Source: Ixodes scapularis
Taxonomy: Eukaryota; Arthropoda; Arachnida; Ixodida; Ixodidae
NCBI RefSeq assembly: GCF_016920785.2
Contig: NW_024609884.1
Span: forward strand, 35,034,882-35,098,881
Direction: 5' to 3'
Length of the DNA stretch: 64,000 bases
In this document: positions 43,065-53,300 of the stretch, piece after piece
Layout: every line of letters starts with the position of its first letter
Position numbering within the stretch: position 1 is the stretch's first letter
Position numbers and translations under genes: made by a program
Notes under the pieces: generated by a model
The model's input: only the letters and a program-made list of their open reading frames with translations
Databases searched by the model: none
What the model was told of the DNA's origin: nothing

Positions 43065-43829
43065 AGGAGCGATGCAACAATTTATGTATTTTGCGCAAAT
43101 ACCGCTTAGAACGGATCCCTGACGTTACTGACCTATAAAATACGCGTTCGTTATTCACCCCACACAATAGAAGTCCCAGGAAAAAATTAAAGAAAAACGA
43201 GCAGCGTTCACCCCCTCAAGTCGCAGCCAGAACAAGCGGCCACGCGATCTGGAGCCGATTATATGCCGCCAATGTTGATTATAGCCACGTGCTGGGGTTG
43301 GCAAAGCACAGGATACGCGCTGAGTTCCAGACATGGTTACGGCTCGGCTAGTAGAGATTTTTAGTAGATCGTTCCGATACCTCCGATAGCCCCGATAACG
43401 ATACTATGCATGCGCACGGGAGGCGCGGTGGCGGAGTATCGGGTATCGTTATCGGAGTCATGGGAACGATCTACTAAAACTCTCTATTGTCGTCGTTGCA
43501 GCGATTGGACACGGGCCACTACCTGAATGCTTCTTGAGCTATAGTAATTATCACGAACCCAAATCGAGTGCCAACGCAATGCTCGGGTCCAATCTATGAA
43601 CCGCATTCAAATATCGTCACATGGGTGTACTGCGATCCCCACTTTACATCATCAAATTTTGCAAAGGAGAGATTGATTGAAAATGATCGCTTTTGTCCTT
43701 GAAATTACACCGCAACAAAGGGGTTCCTTGGCCAGTGGCTTTGCGTGCGAGTATCCTTGAGTCCCACTAGTGTCAGTAAGCTCGTGTAAAGTGAAAAACA
43801 TTCCAATTGAAGATCGTTGCACCACTCCT
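43065..43829. mobile_element. TTAA-flanked element P3
   Basis: TTAA at 43061-43064 and 43830-43833. Ends AGGAGCGATGCAACAATT and, reversed, AGGAGTGGTGCAACGATC. The body is homologous to P1 (inverted) and P2. It is split by the foldback at 43351-43484. Confidence 0.85.
43351..43484. mobile_element. foldback MITE F6 inserted in P3, TA duplication
   Basis: TA at 43349-43350 and 43485-43486. Ends GTAGAGATTTTTAGTAGATC and, reversed, GAGAGTTTTAGTAGATCG. Arms pair through CGATA blocks. The homologous site in P1 (reverse strand of about 7928-7951) reads GGCTCGGCTATTGCCGTCG, uninterrupted, which fixes the insertion point. Confidence 0.9.
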
Positions 43830-44893
43830 TTAAGCGTGAATGGAGGGTCATGACGTCAATTTCGTTGCGTGTGCTCGCGCACACTGGCGGCTGTTGGCTC
43901 GTGGAAAGATCGTGTGCCACTTATTCTGGACACTAAAATGTTTGGTTCAGTATCTTTTTAAATAAGTTTCCTTTCGAGTTTCACATTGCATGGGACAGCG
44001 TACATTCTGTTTATAAAAAAAACGGCAAGAGAAAGAAAACCTTTTTCAACGACAGGGTTTTTCTTCATGTTCACGGACGTATGCACTGATTCTTGGGTTC
44101 AAGCAACACGAGCGAGCATTGACAAAGCCGTGACATTGACGGGTGAAAACATTAGTATGAGCGCGCAGGTATTGTATAGTCTTGTGCGAAAAGGTTAAAA
44201 AAAAATAGAGTTATACACCGGGAAAACCTATAAAACAAAAGGACATGTGCAGTCTCAACACATGCCCCTTTCTCGTCAACGTTAACATCCCCGCTTGACA
44301 TTTTCCGTTAGGTGTCACTCGCCGTTATTACTAAGGCCAACAACACTAAAACGCGTTTCCCTTGTAAACGCGTACATATATAAATGATAAAACCGGTTTC
44401 TTTATATACGGTTAGAAAAAGTATCTTTTTAACAAAAGCGCACACGTCCGGACTATCGCTTTCGATATGTTTCACAAAAAGAAAAGGCCTGTGTTTTTCT
44501 GCTTTTTTTTTTATTTTAGAATTGCTATTTCCCAACCAGTTTTTATGCGTACTTTCTCTTCCTGAAGCTCGTTTATTTTGCATAGTTCGTTACTTTGTGT
44601 TTTGAAAGGGCACGGAGGATTTAAAGACAAGTAAAATCAAAGAAAGGATGAGCCGAGAGAATTGCCGCTTTTTTGAAAACTCTTTATCCGAGCCAGTTGT
44701 TTCAAACACATCGAGGTTTACGAAATTCCATTACATCAATTAGCCCATAGTTACGAAACAAAGATGCGCATGACCATAATTCGATTGTAAAGTAAATTGG
44801 ACGCAAAACATACATATGATTGAGCGTTTCTAATGCTAGCAGAAAGTCCAGGTTTGGTCAGAACAGTAGTTTCTAAATTTACTTCATAAATAT

Positions 44894-45239
44894 CAGACAT
44901 GGGCAGTATCAACGATACATGTATCTTCGATACATTTTGTGTATCGGTATTAGGTATCACTTGTCAGAAATGAAAGCATCGTTGTATCGGCGTCGAAATT
45001 ACATTTTTAGTATATGTGCATTTTTACAGTACTCGATACTCAAAAAAAAAAAAGAAGTATGGGATATGCTGCAGATGTTGAAGATGCTGTGAGTCAGACT
45101 TTGGGCCTGCGGCGCTCGCTCAGGCGTTAGCACACTAAAAAAAAAAAAAAAAGCAATGTATTGATTCCATTTTTTATCCTTTATCAGTTTACAAAAGTCG
45201 CTTTTATAAAATACAACACGGCAACGTGCTGGTCTGCTA

Positions 45240-45318
<79 letters not shown>

Positions 45319-46064
45319 TTTTTTTTTTTTTTTTTTTTGGACGGTTGCATTGCATGGCTTTTGCGGACCGGCGGTTGGAGAAAATGCTGTTACTTAGGAC
45401 CTTTAAGCCTAATAAAACTTCCAGCCCCTTTTGTTCTAGATTTTAACGCAGAATGTTCAACTCTAAGCGTGTGTTAAACGCAGTGCTAGGGAAATAACTG
45501 TTCTGATTTTCTTAAGCGGACGGAGCTTGCACCTTTCAGCACAGGGCAAAGGTAGAGGCAACCCGGTAAATACTGCAGTAACAAACGAAAAGCATCAGAA
45601 AAAGTTGCAAGTTTATTCGTGTGTATAGTGAAGTGCTCAGAGACCGGTTCGCACGAAGAACACTAGTTAAAAAAAAAATTGTTACGCTGCTTAGGGAAGC
45701 GATTGTTTAAACGTCACCATGGCTTCGGTCCAATGCTAAAGTTCAAACGAAACCTACTGCGCCGACAGGGGAGCCTAAAGAAATCCGTGTAGGCGGATTC
45801 GTTTAAGCCCTTGCAAGAACAGTCCGCTCTATCGAATACACTAAATATTCCAAAAACACGGATAAATTTCGTGACTTAACTAATCATTGACCAGCTTTAT
45901 TAATATTGGTGATTTCAGTTATGTATCGAAGTATCGACGATACAGTATCGAGTATCTGTATCGGAAATCAATTTCGGTTTTGTATCTTGTATCGGTATCG
46001 AAAATACAATTGTTTAGAGTATCGGTATCGAAGATACTTTTTTGAAGTATCGTGCCCAGCTCTG
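44894..46064. mobile_element. hAT-like element, 1171 bp, exact 8-bp TSD
   Basis: ATAAATAT is duplicated exactly at 44886-44893 and 46065-46072. Ends CAGACATGGGCA and, reversed, CAGAGCTGGGCA. Both subterminal regions are packed with GTATC/GATAC units. No transposase frame. Contains A and T runs and a long (TA)n at 45243-45314. Confidence 0.88.
45243..45314 (+). repeat. (TA)n microsatellite
   Basis: About 36 uninterrupted TA units, followed by a T run. Apparent open frames across it are artefacts. Confidence 0.95.
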
Positions 46065-46261
46065 ATAAATATTTGTATGATGCTGATAGGTCAGTGGCTT
46101 ATTCAAAACAAGTTATCTACCAAATGTAACGGTATGAACGTACACTGCGCAAAAGAAGTTGCCGGAACGGGATATCCGTGCTTTATCGTAACGTGTTCGC
46201 AGGTTAGCATAAAGCAAACAATATTTACCAACCAGGTCGGGCTGCAGCAAATTGTTACAGC

Positions 46262-46530
46262 CGGAAGTTAGTTTGCCTCAGGGGGCGTCTGGTGTCTCAG
46301 CTGTAGATGAGCAATTTAGCCAGTGCGGTATTACTGCTAGCCTGGGGTCTTTAACGTGCACCACGCAGTTGTGATACACGACCGGTGCTCATCCAAATCG
46401 AAACGGGCAGGGGCGGGATTTAAACCCAGGATCCCTGGGTTCTGCAGGGCGAGCTTTCGCTCCAAGTGCTCCGAGCTGGTGTGCGCTAGCCCACTCGGCC
46501 ACCGATCCTTCTCGGGGCCGCAGGTGTGCA
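46262..46530 (-). mobile_element. SINE family S, best copy
   Basis: On the minus strand: A-box-like GGTGGCCGAGTGGGCTAGCG, a long variable-arm-like segment with GGAGCGAAAGCTC, B-box-like TGGGTTTAAATCCC, then the body with GTGCACGTTAAAGACCCCAG. The head resembles a class II (Ser/Leu) tRNA but is degenerate. Confidence 0.8.
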
Positions 46531-47171
46531 CATCTTAAAACACTGACAGTTTTGAAGGCCAACATTTAAGTTGTGGCAGAAAAAGAAACAGACAAAAAAT
46601 GGCTATCACAAATTCCGGCGCGGGTATACTTCCTCTTCTTATCTAAAAGAAAGAAACAACTTGTTATCGATTTCCTTTTCGTGATGCAAGAAATTTATTT
46701 TTTGTTACTTGTATATGAAGTGTGACAAGGAGTAGTTTGAGACGCTTTCATTGCTTCATTAATTTTACGAATGCGAGATGCGGGGACCCAAGGGCCGCCG
46801 TTCTAGATTTTGATATATGTTTCTTAGAAACTGTTTAGCCCTTTTGGAACACCGTGCTCATAATTTTTCTAATAATGTACGAGAGCATCAGAAAGAGTTA
46901 TACATCTGTGACACTCGTTATTACAAATGAATATTAAAAAAAACACACACACACCACGGAAGTTGCCTTTTAAAATGAGTTCCGCAACGCCATAACAAAG
47001 AGAGCATTTCTGGAATTACTTGCAAATAAGTTGGCATGCCAATGCAAGCTGCTCGACAAGTATAACCACTGGAACTGGCTGCTCCCAATTGTTTATCTTG
47101 GCATTCTTTAAACTGTTCATATGTTCTCGAAAAAGCGTCGATAGTCTTTAAGCTCCTTAGGCGCCTGTATT

Positions 47172-47419
47172 AAAAGTCAAAGTCAAATTTGGGGGTTTTA
47201 CGTGCCAAACCAACGACGGGCATCTGGCACGCCCCAGCGGAGGACTGAGGATTAATTTGGACCACCTGGGGATCTTTTGACGTGCAACCGAAAGCTCGGT
47301 TACACGGCGTCTTCTCCGCAATAACCCTCCGTCAGATTGCGGGCACCTCGGCCGGGATTCGAACCCGCCACATGGGGATCCGTAGGCCGACGCTCTCGCC
47401 TCGGAGCCACCGAGGCGGC
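47172..47419 (-). mobile_element. SINE family R, full copy with perfect 15-bp TSD
   Basis: TTAGGCGCCTGTATT is duplicated exactly at 47157-47171 and 47420-47434. Minus-strand head GCCGCCTCGGTGGCTCCGAG with B-box-like GGTTCGAATCCCGG; body CACGTCAAAAGATCCCCAGG; end TTTGACTTTGACTTTT. Long target duplication and A/T-rich end indicate LINE-mediated retroposition. Confidence 0.92.
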
Positions 47420-47740
47420 TTAGGCGCCTGTATTCTGCCGGTACTTGAAAGAAAAAAGAAAAAAGAAAAGAAAACGGCAGCATGCAGGCATTAAAGGTCA
47501 ATCCCTTCAAATGTGAAATTGGTTCAAGGGGCCGCGAAAACGCTTGCATAAGAAAGTCGGCGCAATTACAAGCTTTTCAAAATTATAGATAAAAGTTCCA
47601 GTACCTCAAAAATGAAGGTTCCCAAGATGCGTTATCTCAGGTACGCACAAAGCAACTTATTACCGAGTTAGTGATATCAAACTTCATCATAACCTCGCGA
47701 AAATAAACGTCGCCAGTGTTGCAAGTGTTCGCGCTCAATG

Positions 47741-48430
47741 TTCATCGGGACGACGACCAAACAGCCGAAATGACAACGGGGGCCGAGAGCGGCAAGGGGC
47801 GGAAACGCACTCCGCGTAGCGTCTGCCCGCGCTCACCTGGCAGCACGTAACCTGGCGAAGTCCTTGGAGCAAGATGCCGGCCGACTCCCCACGTGCCGTC
47901 TACGAGCGACGGGTAAGTTCTGCTGTCAGACCGGTTGTAGTCCGGTGTACTCAGGGAGACGTCGTCGATGTCGTCGCGTGCCGCGTCACCAATGGAGGAG
48001 AGCGAAAGGGAATGCCGTGGTGGTAGCGGGCGAGCGTCCTCTGCGACTGTTCCCGCCGCATCTACGCGGGGCGGGCGAGCCGTGACGAGTGCAAGGCCTC
48101 CTCGCGCTGTTGCGCCGCGCGCTTCTCCCGCCGGTCTCGTGGCCAGGCCTGGAGTTAACGGATCCGGGGCCCAAGGCTCGCATCTCGTCTTGCGGTCGGC
48201 ATCGCGAGTGTTGGCGCCCTCTCTTGTTTCGCGACCGCCCACTTTTCCTCGGCGGGTTGCGTGGAACGCTTGATGCGAGGGCGCGCAATCGGGGACTTTG
48301 TTTGCTCAGCGTTTTGGAAGAGGGGGAACTCGCGCGAGCACGTGCACTCTTGGAAACTACGGCGCGCCGTCAGAATGCGGAGAAACCGGAAATGGATCGA
48401 GTCCTGAACCTTCGTTGCACATAAGTATCG
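47741..48430. promoter_or_regulatory. CpG-rich block, candidate promoter/first exon
   Basis: GC- and CG-dense unlike its surroundings, with open frames on both strands. On the minus strand CTGCCAG|gtgagc at 47837 is a good donor that could feed the MCT 5' UTR acceptor at 27559; the frame there does not continue into the MCT, so it would be non-coding. On the plus strand CGACGG|gtaagt at 47910-47911 is also a good donor after an ATG at 47874. Which strand is used cannot be decided here. Confidence 0.4.
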
Positions 48431-49340
48431 CGGATTTTAAGGACGTCGGATATTAAAAAAGAAAAAGGAAAAATGCGTGATTTGAGGTACGTATTTTGTA
48501 GCTTTTATTCAAATTTCGTTTTTTTTTTCCCTTGGTAAAATTAACGTTTTTTGTTATCAGCCAAAACGCAAAAGAAAAAAAAAACTACCAGAATTACTTC
48601 ACGCAAGTTATCTTATATTTTTTTTTTTCAGGCAGTATTAAGCGGTGCTTTTCCGCGCAAACTGACATATGCTAAAAATAAATCACAAATATTCAAAGCC
48701 CCATCCACTACACATTTACACACGTGCAACCGTCTGTGAACACGTTGGAAATGGTACGAGCCTATAGACGCTTTGCAGCAGCTGTGTGTGGGCGACACCA
48801 TAACCGACCTTCATTTTTTCCCCAACTTATTACGCTTGCTTTACTTCATCGGCGTGACCCTAGCAGGGCAGGTTATTACCATTTTCAATTCTATCGTGTC
48901 CTTCTCCCCAGCATTGGCCTTTGTGCCGCTCGTCAACGCCCGCTTCACTGGCTCGGCATCTGGGGAAAGACAACAGAAGGTCAGCAATGGCGGCTGCAAT
49001 CTGGCGCGAGTGCAAAGCGTCTGTAGTATGGCGAGTGACAACGCAAGCGTGACTCCGTTGCTCTACACAATAAACCATAAATGGAGCGCGTGGCCACGTG
49101 CTCTATTTATTACTTTGTATGCCTGTTGCTGATGCTGACGTTGCAATTCTGGCAGTAACTACTCGTCATTCGAGTCACACGCATCCTAGAAGTCTAAAGA
49201 AAGGTAGAAAGCAGCTTATTTAGGTAGGACCTCGAATAAAATCTTTTGAAATGAAACGAAGTTATATAGCTTCGTCTTTTCCCAAGAGATTTCATTTCAC
49301 GATATTTCGCTAACGATTCCACGATATTTCGCGAACACCA
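48431..49340. other. gene-free stretch
   Basis: Overlapping frames on both strands at 48724-49132 show no recognisable domain. Nothing else seen. Confidence 0.45.
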
Positions 49341-49389
49341 TACGAGGGTTGATCAATACGTTTTGCCTCCGAGGCTGTAACTTTTTCAT

Positions 49390-49680
49390 TCAGTGATGGA
49401 ATTGAAAGATGTTACACTCGAATGAACGTTTGGAATGTCCTCTTTCCCGGGAGCACCACTTTTCAATGCTCTGCATGTCGTCGTAGATGATTTAGAGCGG
49501 CTGTTGACGACATTAACGGCGGACTGCATTGGTAACCTCGTTATCGGACGTAAACCGTGAACCCTTTAGATGTTCCTTTATCTTGGAAAACAGCCAATAG
49601 TATGATGGCGCGAGGTCTGGGCTGTAAGGTGAACGAGGCAAAACATCTTCGATCTGCAGCTTCTCCAGCGCGGCATGGTC
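49390..49680 (-). pseudogene. mariner transposase C-terminal remnant, left arm
   Basis: Minus-strand reading shows a degraded D-V-L-P.S-P-Y-S-P-D-L-A-P-S-Y-Y block, the landmark preceding the last catalytic Asp of mariner transposases. K-I-K-E-H-L-K-G-F-T and a tail ending N-S-I-T-E, stop follow. Stops and frameshifts make it non-functional. Confidence 0.7.
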
Positions 49681-49724
49681 TCCTTAAGAGCCACCCTCAA
49701 TCATCTACGACGGCATGCTGAGAG

Positions 49725-51326
49725 CAGTGTTGCGGAGTTGCCACTCCGGAGTTGGAATGATTCCCGGAATCATTCCGTATTTTCGCGACCCGGGAATAGA
49801 ATGGGAATGGAATTAGATGCCTTTTGCCCGGAATAGGATGGGCCCGGTTTTTTATTTTTTTATTCATTTAATATATGTTTATTAATTTTTTTTTTTTACG
49901 TTTAGCTGTACCGTGCCAGTCAGCGAGTCAGTTGTTCAGAAATAAAATGAGCGGGAAACTGCAAACCCGCGTGGAGCCCGAACAGCCTTATACGCAAAAA
50001 AAAAAAAAGTAATACAAAAAACAAGCGTCAAAGCAAAGAACAAAGGGGGGCGGCGGTGGCGTTTGTCACCATTGAAGTTCAACACATATCCGAATACGTC
50101 TGCGCCTGTAATATTGCACGGCTCAAGGGTCGACGTAAACGTGACCCGCTGCTCTGGTGATCCGATACCCTGGAAGGAGGCCAGACGCCTCGCTGTGCGG
50201 ACCCAGACTTCGTACACCTGCGACTCGAGCGCGCTGTTTTTCGGAGAACTCGCACCTGTGCCGGCCATCTCAGGTCGCAATCCACGAGGTCTCTGTTCGG
50301 ATGATGCTAGGCGAAACTTGAGCACTGCCATTCATGCCTTGGAGGCGTAGGATCGACAGGTAGGACGGTCACAACAGGCAGGCCACCGTATCGATTTTTC
50401 AACCGTAACAGAAGATAAGACATGTGCTCCAGGATGCTTCAGGTGGTCCACTATTCTCAAAAATTCCAAATGCAACTGCCTGCGTGGTCTTCAACGAGGT
50501 CACCTACAACGAAAGTACGTATTGTCCTTTCATACAGCAGCGTGGTTAAAGTTTCATGTTCAAGGCAACACCTACAGATACAAGAATACTTGGTCATCCC
50601 ACAGGGACGTCATGTGATCAGTGTTGACAGGGGCGCCCTTATTGGACGGGGAGGTGGTGATGTTTTGATGAAATTTATTTAGAGGTCGAAGTCTTTTCGC
50701 ATCACTCCTCAGAAAGACAGGATGCCAAGGAAGGGACCACGGTCAATCCTTGATGTAACGTTTTTGTAACCCACTGAATATTCCTCTTCGAACTTCAGAA
50801 CCACTACCTTTAAGGCGAAGTGCCAAGCCTGTGGGAAAGTAGTTTCGGGACAAAAACAACTTCCACTTCAAACTTAAAGCCTCATCTCAGTTGGCGTCTC
50901 AAAGAATTTTGAAAAATGTATTGCATTATCGGTATTTATATTTCTGCCCTCCGTAAAATCTATTCCTGTATTTGTGTTTCCAAAAACTTTTTGCCTCTTT
51001 CTAAATGCATTTCCGATACGTATCGCGATACATTACAGATATATTTGAGTATCAGTATTTTAGCTACAATTTCCATCTATCCAAGTATTTGTATTTTCAA
51101 ATACATTTTTGAGTATTTCTGCCCAACCCCGCAACGCAATGTAGCTGTCAAGTGCCAATTTTTACGTTTAGGAATTAGAGGAATGGAATGGAACAATTCA
51201 GCCATTCCAGGAGTGGGAATGGGCCCAGTGTCCCCATTCCTAGGAGTTGAAAGGAATTGAATTATCGAAAACTATAAATCCCTGGAATGGAATTGGAATG
51301 GAATGGGGCTGCCCTCCGCAACACTG
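49725..51326. mobile_element. hAT-like element, 1602 bp, inside the mariner
   Basis: Ends CAGTGTTGCGGAG on both sides in inverted orientation. Flanks GCTGAGAG (49717-49724) and GCTGAGTG (51327-51334) match at 7 of 8. Subterminal DNA is rich in GGAATG/CATTCC units. No intact transposase. Confidence 0.8.
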
Positions 51327-51334
51327 GCTGAGTG

Positions 51335-51475
51335 TAGAGTGCACCGGCAGCGGAAGTGCATCGCCGCCGTTGGGGACTATGTGGAAAATTTATGTGCTCC
51401 TCGGAAAGAGGAGATTTTAAACTTTAATTTCAATGTAACAGCTTTCAATTTCATCGCTGAATAAAAAAGTTACAT
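51335..51475 (+). pseudogene. mariner transposase C-terminal remnant, right arm
   Basis: Plus-strand frame reads R-K-C-I-A-A-V-G-D-Y-V-E-N-L, then N-V-T-A-F-N-F-I-A-E, stop: the usual mariner C-terminus, the mirror of the left arm. Confidence 0.7.
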
Positions 51476-51849
51476 CCTAGAAGGCAAAACTTATTGATCA
51501 CCCCTCGTATCTAGATAGAGATTCTTTTTTCGAATTACGGGACTGCCATTTCCTGCAATAAACTTTTTTTTTTACGCTGTTAAATTTGCGGTTTGGGCCC
51601 CAACGCGTGCGACTTCGTGAGGTTTCCAAATGTTCACCTAAAAGTCTATAAATGCCGCGTGCATGAAATATTACATTGCGTTATAAAATTTACATAACCA
51701 CACCTGTGGCTGGTGACATCATCTATCTAGCCGGTACTTTTGCCTACACATTGTGTTCGGCGAAAAGAACCTGCCTGATGCAATGCAGTATACCTCAACG
51801 CAACAGACCTGAACGCAATTATCTCTATGACTAAGCCAGTAGCCACACA

Positions 51850-51862
51850 GAATATATATATA

Positions 51863-51920
<58 letters not shown>
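51850..51920 (+). repeat. (TA)n microsatellite
   Basis: TA repeat with one TGCA interruption, directly abutting the hAT-like MITE. Confidence 0.95.
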
Positions 51921-51927
<7 letters not shown>

Positions 51928-52062
51928 GTAGCCAGTGGGGGGGCATGGGGCCCGCCCCCAAAATCTTCCATTTTGCTGGGCTCTCCTCTCCCCCCTCCCC
52001 CTCATACAGCCTTCTGTCATGGGCGGGCCCTCCCCCGAAACAAAATCCTGGCTACGTGCCTG
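51921..52062. mobile_element. hAT-like MITE inserted in (TA)n
   Basis: Homologue of 37121-37278: TGCACGTAGCCAG at left, CAGGCACGTAGCCAGGATTT reversed at right, with TATATATA on both sides. Interior includes TTTTGCTGGG and CCCGCC blocks. First bases of the left end have decayed. Confidence 0.85.
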
Positions 52063-52562
52063 TATATATATATATGTGTGTGTGTGTCTGTGCGTGCGCG
52101 TGTGTGTGTGTTTTTGCGTGTGTGTTTGAATAAGACCACAATTTAACAAAGAGAAAGTGCAAACTGCTATTTGATGCCGCTTTCGTTCGATAGCTGTTTC
52201 TCGAGTTCGGCGGAAGTTTCTCGAGTTCACCCGAAGTTTCAAGCACCGGACCGGTACAACTAATGTTTTTATTAATTCCGCTGTTTCACAAACACATGCG
52301 GGATTAGAACGGCCTTCCCTTAACTCCTTCGTAGACATCAGTGACACCAGCCTGTTCCGTAATTCATTTGCCTCGCTGTTTTGTAACTAGTTATTTCTGC
52401 TAGTAACCAGTGCTGAAGTTTTGTTTCCGTGCTTTTCCGTTGTACTACTCATAATCTTCTTTAAAATATATTGGTCTACTATATATCATGCACGAATTGA
52501 TATTTTGATACTACTCCTGTTTTAAAATTGTATAATGTACGTGGCGTTCTCTTTTCTTTTCT

Positions 52563-52706
52563 TGAGGAGGAGGAGGGAGGGAGGAGTTGGGAGGAGGAGG
52601 GGAGGAAAAGGAGGAGGACGAGCGAGGAGGAGGAGGGGAGGGGGAGGAAGGGAAAGGAATGGGAGGAGAGGAGGATGAGGGAGGAGGAGGAGAGGGAGGG
52701 GGAGAT
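52563..52706 (+). repeat. purine-rich GGA/GAG tract
   Basis: About 140 nt almost entirely A and G on the plus strand, mostly GAGG units. Confidence 0.9.
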
Positions 52707-52714
52707 GCCAGCTA

Positions 52715-52965
52715 CCCGTTGTGCAGGCAAGTGCTATCACCATTCGTAAATCACAGGGAGGAAAGCACGTTAGAAAACGTGGTGGCACTCAGTATTTAAG
52801 TGGCCATCTACATGGGTACGGGCCTGTGCCGTACCCATCGATATCTGTGGCACGTCAGACGAAGATGGTAAATTGTGTGCCGCCAAGGTTGACAATGGCT
52901 TGCTAGTGATAGCTCTGTATCTCTCGCCTACGTCACTCCCCAAATATTTCGTGCAAGACAAAGAA
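52715..52965 (+). pseudogene. short unidentified transposon-protein remnant
   Basis: Adjacent frames read I-T-I-R-K-S-Q-G-G then L-E-N-V-V-A-L-S (one-base shift), resembling the T-I-H-K-S-Q-G..F..V-V motif of PIF1/Helitron helicases. A separate frame gives K-V-D-N-G-L-L-V-I-A-L-Y-L-S-P, which may be from another element. Too short to be sure. Confidence 0.3.
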
Positions 52966-53300
52966 GAACTTCACACCAATCATGCAGGAAAACATCCCAT
53001 TGGCCCTGAGGGACGTACACTCGCTGTTCTGCTGTGCCATCTCGTATCTACCATTTGCCTCCAGGCGGGTGGCAAGGGCACACACTGTGCATGGGCTCCC
53101 TGCCTTTCCTTGTCGCCTGCACGCCTGGTGTGAACTTCCTCGAGTGCAATAAAGAACTATGGAACTATTGAGCACGCTCAAGACTAATGCTGAGGAAATC
53201 AGAAACGCCGAGCAGTCTTCGACAGAGCCGAGAGCAAGTAGGATGACATCGAGAGAATCACGTGCTTCGTCAAAGCGTTGACTCTAACGCTGTCTCATGA
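52966..53300. other. gene-free stretch
   Basis: No gene recognised; ends with a plus-strand AATAAA near 53150. Confidence 0.4.

Larger units (their letters stand above)
42342..43957. mobile_element. 1.6-kb TTAA-flanked element hosting nested insertions
   Basis: TTAA at 42338-42341 and 43958-43961. About 100-bp terminal inverted repeats: AGGAATGCCGAACCAAAG / AAAGATACTGAACCAAAC, then AATAAGTGGC.CACGATCTTT, CGAGCC and CACACGCAACGAAATT. Two more elements lie inside, at 43065-43829 and at about 42478-42885. Confidence 0.75.
49343..51507. mobile_element. palindromic mariner-like element
   Basis: TA-flanked; ends CGAGGGTTGATCAATACG and, reversed, CGAGGGGTGATCAATAAG, followed by matching GTTTTGCCT and TGTAACTTTTT blocks. 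Both ends carry transposase 3' sequence in opposite directions, so two C-terminal halves face outward. A hAT-like element interrupts it at 49725-51326. Confidence 0.75.

Noticed and set aside
45161..45477. Open frames made of Tyr-Ile repeats
   Set aside because: Translations of the (TA)n microsatellite.
46430..46530. Functional Ser/Leu tRNA
   Set aside because: Degenerate head followed by a SINE body shared with two other copies.
47742..48242. 166-codon frame as the N-terminus of the transporter
   Set aside because: Joining its donor (47837) to the acceptor at 27559 puts the MCT out of frame, and the MCT frame has a stop just inside that exon. At most it is 5' UTR.
52479..52799. Open frames of about 70-90 codons on both strands
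   Set aside because: Caused by the purine-rich GGA tract.
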